This document shows positions 5,364-8,132 of a stretch of 8,132 nt of DNA, piece after piece (position 1 is the first letter of the stretch; every line of letters starts with the position of its first letter). A program made the translations under genes and the position numbers. The stretch comes from an uncultured Flavobacteriales bacterium (lineage in GTDB: Bacteria; Bacteroidota; Bacteroidia; Flavobacteriales_D; Crocinitomicaceae). The stretch covers positions 1 through 8,132 of the forward strand of contig CAIUKX010000426.1 in assembly GCA_903899795.1 (NCBI GenBank), given 5' to 3'. The notes below the pieces were generated by a model, which made no database searches, was not told the origin of the DNA, and saw only the letters and a list, made by a program, of their open reading frames with translations.

Positions 5364-7001
5364 TTATTCTAATTCCATTGATTCAATGGGCGGAAGTGGT
5401 TTTCCAAAAATGTAGAGTTCGCCCCCTTGGTTGAATCTTCCGTACTGTACTGCTTTTCCTCGTTCGGGAATTTCAATTATTACATCGACATCGTGCTGAA
5501 ATCCGTTGTTACCTCTAAAGATGCCTTGCTTTGTTACATGGAAAATGTAGATAAAGGAAATGTTGGGGTACATTTTTTTGTGATTTGCAATATCTTCAGG
5601 GGAAATGCCTAAACGGGTAGAACTATCAAAAAAAACGAAGTCCCATTTTGAAAGATCGTTCGGAACTGTTCCCGTAAGTTCCAAATTAGGGTGAGCAATA
5701 CCCAAATCCTCTAATTTGCGTTTAACGGTGTCACCTATTAATTCCTCACCGGCAACATATAGCACTTTACCGTGATTCCGTGCCAAATACCCTGCAAAGT
5801 CCAAACACAAATATGATTTACCGTATTTAGCTTTCCCAAAAACCATTGCGGTAAATCCTCTTGATGGATCACCGATAAGGCTTAACCACTTGCCTTTGAA
5901 ACCCAGTTTTTCAAACTTCATATTTAGAATGTCCAAACTGTTTACTACCGTATGATCTGTTGTGTCGAAATTCTCTGTTTCATTCTCCCAACCGTTTAAG
6001 CCATCAAAACCACCCAAACCGTTTAAGTTTTTTGGATTGGTTGTATTTCTTCTTTTGGTTCTGAACTCTGAAAATCCGTTTAAATCTTTGGGCGGTATAA
6101 TTAGCGTTCCTTGGTGGGTGTTCTTTTTCACAAACGCTTTTAAGGATGCCAGTAACAATTGCAACTGATACCAGTACGGGTCTGTTTCTTTGATTTGTCC
6201 GCTATTGATTGCCCGTGCAACTCGGTTGTACAAATACGTTGCTTGTTTGTTGGTAATTACTTTACCCTGCATATTGATATAGCTTTTAACAAACCGAACA
6301 GATAACCGTTGTTGTGTCGTGTCAACAATACTTTGCAAACGGTTTAAATGACTTTCAGAAATTTTAAACGTTACCGATGTTGTCCGCTTTAACTTGTTGA
6401 ACAAAATCAAAAGTTCATCTTGAATAATTAAAATCTCGTTTGCGTACTTGGAAGTTTTGCGGATTTCTTTTTCTGCAATTGCCGTTTGTAGATCGTTGAT
6501 AAAAGACAGGATTTGGATATAGGTCTTTTCTTTTTTGTGCATATCAATAAAACGAGAAATGAAATAGATTTCCGTTGTTACCTTGGCTACCTTTAGAGTT
6601 CCTTTTTTGGTTGGTTCAACTGGCTTATTGTTTTGACGTGGTTGTTTGCCTGTTGATTTCTGTACAGGCTTTTTGGTTGTATCAAATGCCCGTACTGTCC
6701 GCAAGTCGGTTGTAATGTTTCTTTGTTTTTTTACTCTGTTCGCTTCTCTTTCAAACCCGTAACGTCGTGTACTCTTACCTTGTGAAACAACATCTTTAAT
6801 ATATGTTTCGAGTTCATCAAAATAATTATCGATGAATCTTCTTACTACGTCGGATCTTGTATCAAAATATTCCGCCCAAGTTTTACCGTTCTTTGTGTGT
6901 TTATCTACAAAGTCAGCACCTTTGCGAAGTGATTGTGTGAGTAGGCTTCTTCCTAATTTGTCGATTATTTTATAATAATTCTCATTTGTTATTGCTCCCA
7001 T
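5364..7001 (-). CDS. RadA/RecA-like P-loop ATPase with long duplicated N-terminal region
   Basis: A 545-residue cytosolic protein. The C-terminal part (about 368-530) is a RecA-fold ATPase: Walker A GKAKYGKS at 389-396, Walker B WDFVFFDS with D459, then HVTKQG (488-493) and GRFNQGG (521-527), which line up with the HVTKEG and KNRFG motifs of RadA/Sms. No zinc finger or Lon-like domain follows, so it is not housekeeping RadA. I recall this ATPase type (IGDPSRGFTAMVFG, ARNHGKVLYV, FQHDVDVIIEIPERG) from Bacteroidota phage and conjugative-element proteins. Residues 1-130 are basic and mostly helical; 147-197 and 237-287 form a tandem repeat sharing IxMxxKxxTxxQ, N, AI, I, T and Y at fixed 90-residue offset; 300-345 is a linker with three LNG motifs (307, 326, 335). 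It may handle DNA in replication, recombination or transfer; the substrate is unknown. The gene follows the 69-residue ORF by 25 bases in the same operon. Confidence 0.8.
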   Translation of the reverse strand: MGAITNENYYKIIDKLGRSLLTQSLRKGADFVDKHTKNGKTWAEYFDTRSDVVRRFIDNYFDELETYIKDVVSQGKSTRRYGFEREANRVKKQRNITTDLRTVRAFDTTKKPVQKSTGKQPRQNNKPVEPTKKGTLKVAKVTTEIYFISRFIDMHKKEKTYIQILSFINDLQTAIAEKEIRKTSKYANEILIIQDELLILFNKLKRTTSVTFKISESHLNRLQSIVDTTQQRLSVRFVKSYINMQGKVITNKQATYLYNRVARAINSGQIKETDPYWYQLQLLLASLKAFVKKNTHQGTLIIPPKDLNGFSEFRTKRRNTTNPKNLNGLGGFDGLNGWENETENFDTTDHTVVNSLDILNMKFEKLGFKGKWLSLIGDPSRGFTAMVFGKAKYGKSYLCLDFAGYLARNHGKVLYVAGEELIGDTVKRKLEDLGIAHPNLELTGTVPNDLSKWDFVFFDSSTRLGISPEDIANHKKMYPNISFIYIFHVTKQGIFRGNNGFQHDVDVIIEIPERGKAVQYGRFNQGGELYIFGKPLPPIESMELE

Positions 7002-7037
7002 GATTTAATGATTTAAGGGTAATTGATTATTGATTTT
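7002..7037 (-). promoter_or_regulatory. AAATCA-rich leader before the ATPase gene (copy 3, shorter)
   Basis: On the minus strand AAAATCAATAATCA is followed by an 8-base spacer, then TAAATCATTAAATC and the ATG. It overlaps the stop of the preceding 69-residue gene. The motif is the same as in copies 1 and 2, but with a shorter spacer. Confidence 0.4.
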
Positions 7038-7236
7038 CCTTTTTTTGGATTTCTATGATTTGATGCTTTAAATACTCGTTTTCATTTCGGAGTTCTTCGA
7101 CCAACTCCCTGTGAGGGTCTTTCTCTTTAAAGTCGCGAAGAACTCCGATATAAAAACCTGTACTTCCGATAAAACCAATAAAGGAAAGTAGGAAGCTGTA
7201 TTTTTGGTATGGAAAGGGGCGGTTACTCAGTTTCAT
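7027..7236 (-). CDS. Small membrane protein with C-terminal coiled coil, unrecognised
   Basis: A 69-residue protein I cannot assign to a family. A basic N-terminus (K2, R6, K12) precedes one hydrophobic segment at 13-33 (YSFLLSFIGFIGSTGFYIGVL), followed by a charged, leucine/isoleucine-spaced helix at 43-66 (L45, L49, L56, I60, I63) that looks like a short leucine zipper. By charge the N-terminus should be inside and the coiled coil in the periplasm, but the charge difference is modest. The start overlaps the end of the transpeptidase-like gene by 14 bases, implying translational coupling and perhaps a shared complex. The layout (N-terminal membrane helix plus coiled coil beside a wall-active enzyme) is reminiscent of inner-membrane spanins of phages, but it is shorter and no outer-membrane partner is seen. 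A virion-membrane or scaffold protein is equally possible. Confidence 0.7.
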   Translation of the reverse strand: MKLSNRPFPYQKYSFLLSFIGFIGSTGFYIGVLRDFKEKDPHRELVEELRNENEYLKHQIIEIQKKENQ

Positions 7237-7921
7237 TGTCGGAAAAGATTAAATACACTCCACCGATAACAACACTTAAAAGAATCGTTCCGATGGCAAT
7301 TGTTTTGATTGTTTTTTTAATTTCATTGCGAACCTCAATACGCTCATCGACCAAGGTGTAAGTAAAATGATTGCCGTAGATACTCCGCTGTTTTTCGCAC
7401 AGTTTCATAAACACGTTAAAATCATTTGCGTTTTTGAATACCTGACACCCTGCCGAATATTTATCGACTACTAGGGTTGATCCCACTTGTGAGGCTCTGT
7501 GTATATTGATTCCAAAACTTCCCGTTACGGTGTGACCGTTGTTAAAGTCTAATACCGAATCACGGTTGTAATCCCTTGTAACACTAACCTTACCGCCCGA
7601 TTGAACCAAGGCTTTGTATTTTCCCCTGTGTAGTCCGATTTGGTAAGCATCAATGTACTGCCCTGCGTTTAAAATCGCTGTTCCTTGTGGATTCATCGGG
7701 TTTTTTAACCAATACGTTCCGGGATCGGTTGTACATTTGAAAACCATGTACACCCATTTCAAACGTTTGTTATCTGAAACATTCGTGAAAACGTGTATTT
7801 CATCATCAAATGAATTGGGGGTTGTGCTGTTAGCTCTAAATCCCCAAATGTTCAATTTGTAGGGTTCTGTATAAATTACAAATCCCTTTTTCTTTGCTAG
7901 TTTTTTAATTTCTGTAATCAT
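7223..7921 (-). CDS. Peptidoglycan L,D-transpeptidase-like protein with C-terminal membrane anchor
   Basis: A 232-residue protein with a likely wall-active domain and one C-terminal membrane helix. The active-site pattern resembles YkuD/L,D-transpeptidases: H141 in GINIHRAS, then SAGC at 156-159 with nucleophile C159. A segment GTYWLKNPMNPQGTAIL (68-84) and the Q94-R118 stretch match, from memory, a group of uncharacterised proteins in Bacteroidota phages and mobile elements. DYNRDSVLD (117-125) has the spacing of a Ca2+-binding loop (D117, N119, D121, D125). Residues 207-226 form the membrane helix, preceded by lysines and followed by an acidic tail. There is no signal peptide. It shares ATGA with the gene before it and overlaps the 69-residue gene after it, so the three are probably co-translated. 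It could cut or crosslink peptidoglycan during lysis, entry or transfer; the reaction is not proven. Confidence 0.68.
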   Translation of the reverse strand: MITEIKKLAKKKGFVIYTEPYKLNIWGFRANSTTPNSFDDEIHVFTNVSDNKRLKWVYMVFKCTTDPGTYWLKNPMNPQGTAILNAGQYIDAYQIGLHRGKYKALVQSGGKVSVTRDYNRDSVLDFNNGHTVTGSFGINIHRASQVGSTLVVDKYSAGCQVFKNANDFNVFMKLCEKQRSIYGNHFTYTLVDERIEVRNEIKKTIKTIAIGTILLSVVIGGVYLIFSDNETE

Positions 7922-8132
7922 GACATAAATTTTATTGAAGTGGTATATACATAGAGGGTTTTACCGTCTGGAGATTGAAACTCTGTTATTCCGTTTCTTT
8001 CTCTTTGATAATTGCCTAGGATGGTTGATTTTGAAACTGTTTTGTTTTTTCCGTTTCTGCTCCAAATTTTTGTTGATTTAATGGTTACTAAACTTCTGTT
8101 TTTATCTTTTTGTTTTTGAACTTCATTGATTA
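7918..8132 (-). CDS. Unrecognised protein, C-terminal 70 residues (5' end outside window)
   Basis: The minus strand is open from the right edge to a TGA at 7918-7920, giving 70 residues with no family I recognise. It is lysine/arginine-rich with several beta-prone stretches (SLVTIKSTKIWSRNG, GKTLYVYTTSIKF). The stop overlaps the start of the transpeptidase-like gene as ATGA, a classic coupling arrangement, which supports it being a real gene and the same operon. No ATG in this frame is visible upstream of residue 69, so the true start is beyond the window. Confidence 0.62.
   Translation of the reverse strand, partial: INEVQKQKDKNRSLVTIKSTKIWSRNGKNKTVSKSTILGNYQRERNGITEFQSPDGKTLYVYTTSIKFMS

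Noticed and set aside
5427..6168. Two plus-strand ORFs (5427-5612 and 5962-6168)
   Set aside because: Both are antisense to the RadA-like ATPase; the second is the complement of its Asn/Gly linker and shows only composition-driven residues.
7653..7862. 69-codon plus-strand ORF
   Set aside because: It is antisense to the transpeptidase-like gene with no independent support.
1..8132. CRISPR array, tRNA or rRNA genes
   Set aside because: I saw no regularly spaced direct repeats of CRISPR type and no cloverleaf or rRNA-like sequence on either strand.

Overview
The window reads as the junction between a Bacteroidota chromosome, probably Flavobacteriales, and an integrated mobile element. Three points support the lineage: AT-rich sequence, promoter elements of the Bacteroidota -7 type TAnnTTTG (1682-1689, 2299-2306, and 1503-1510 on the minus strand), and starts with AT-rich leaders instead of strong Shine-Dalgarno sequences. 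The genus cannot be fixed from this.

Left part, 1 to about 2103, looks like host chromosome. It holds the N-terminal 487 codons of a P3B (MgtA-type) magnesium-transport P-type ATPase on the minus strand. A 248-base intergenic region follows, with a hairpin-type dispersed repeat and two divergent promoters. Next is a MazG/PRA-PH-like nucleotide pyrophosphohydrolase on the plus strand. The gene-free stretch 2104-2332 is the likely zone of the element's left attachment site.

Right part, about 2300 to the end, looks like the left arm of an integrated element. A complete tyrosine recombinase (2333-3661, plus) reads inward and ends at a near-perfect bidirectional terminator (3669-3712). Facing it is a leftward run of six genes that continues off the right edge. 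In order of transcription they are: an unrecognised partial gene; a peptidoglycan L,D-transpeptidase-like protein with one C-terminal membrane helix; a 69-residue membrane/coiled-coil protein; a RadA-like P-loop ATPase with a long duplicated N-terminal region; a patatin-like phospholipase; and a coiled-coil plus helix-turn-helix protein resembling an excisionase or regulator. Tight spacing, ATGA and 14-base overlaps, and no visible internal promoter argue for one operon.

The DNA-side proteins (recombinase, HTH protein, RadA-like ATPase) sit with three envelope-directed proteins (transpeptidase-like, small membrane protein, phospholipase). That mix fits a prophage, possibly tailless or membrane-containing, or an integrative conjugative element of Bacteroidota. 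No capsid, tail, relaxase or T4SS gene is visible, so the class stays open. The points most worth following are the duplicated domain in the ATPase, the puzzling topology of the transpeptidase-like protein, the patatin beside the recombination module, and a repeated AAATCA-rich leader before three consecutive genes.
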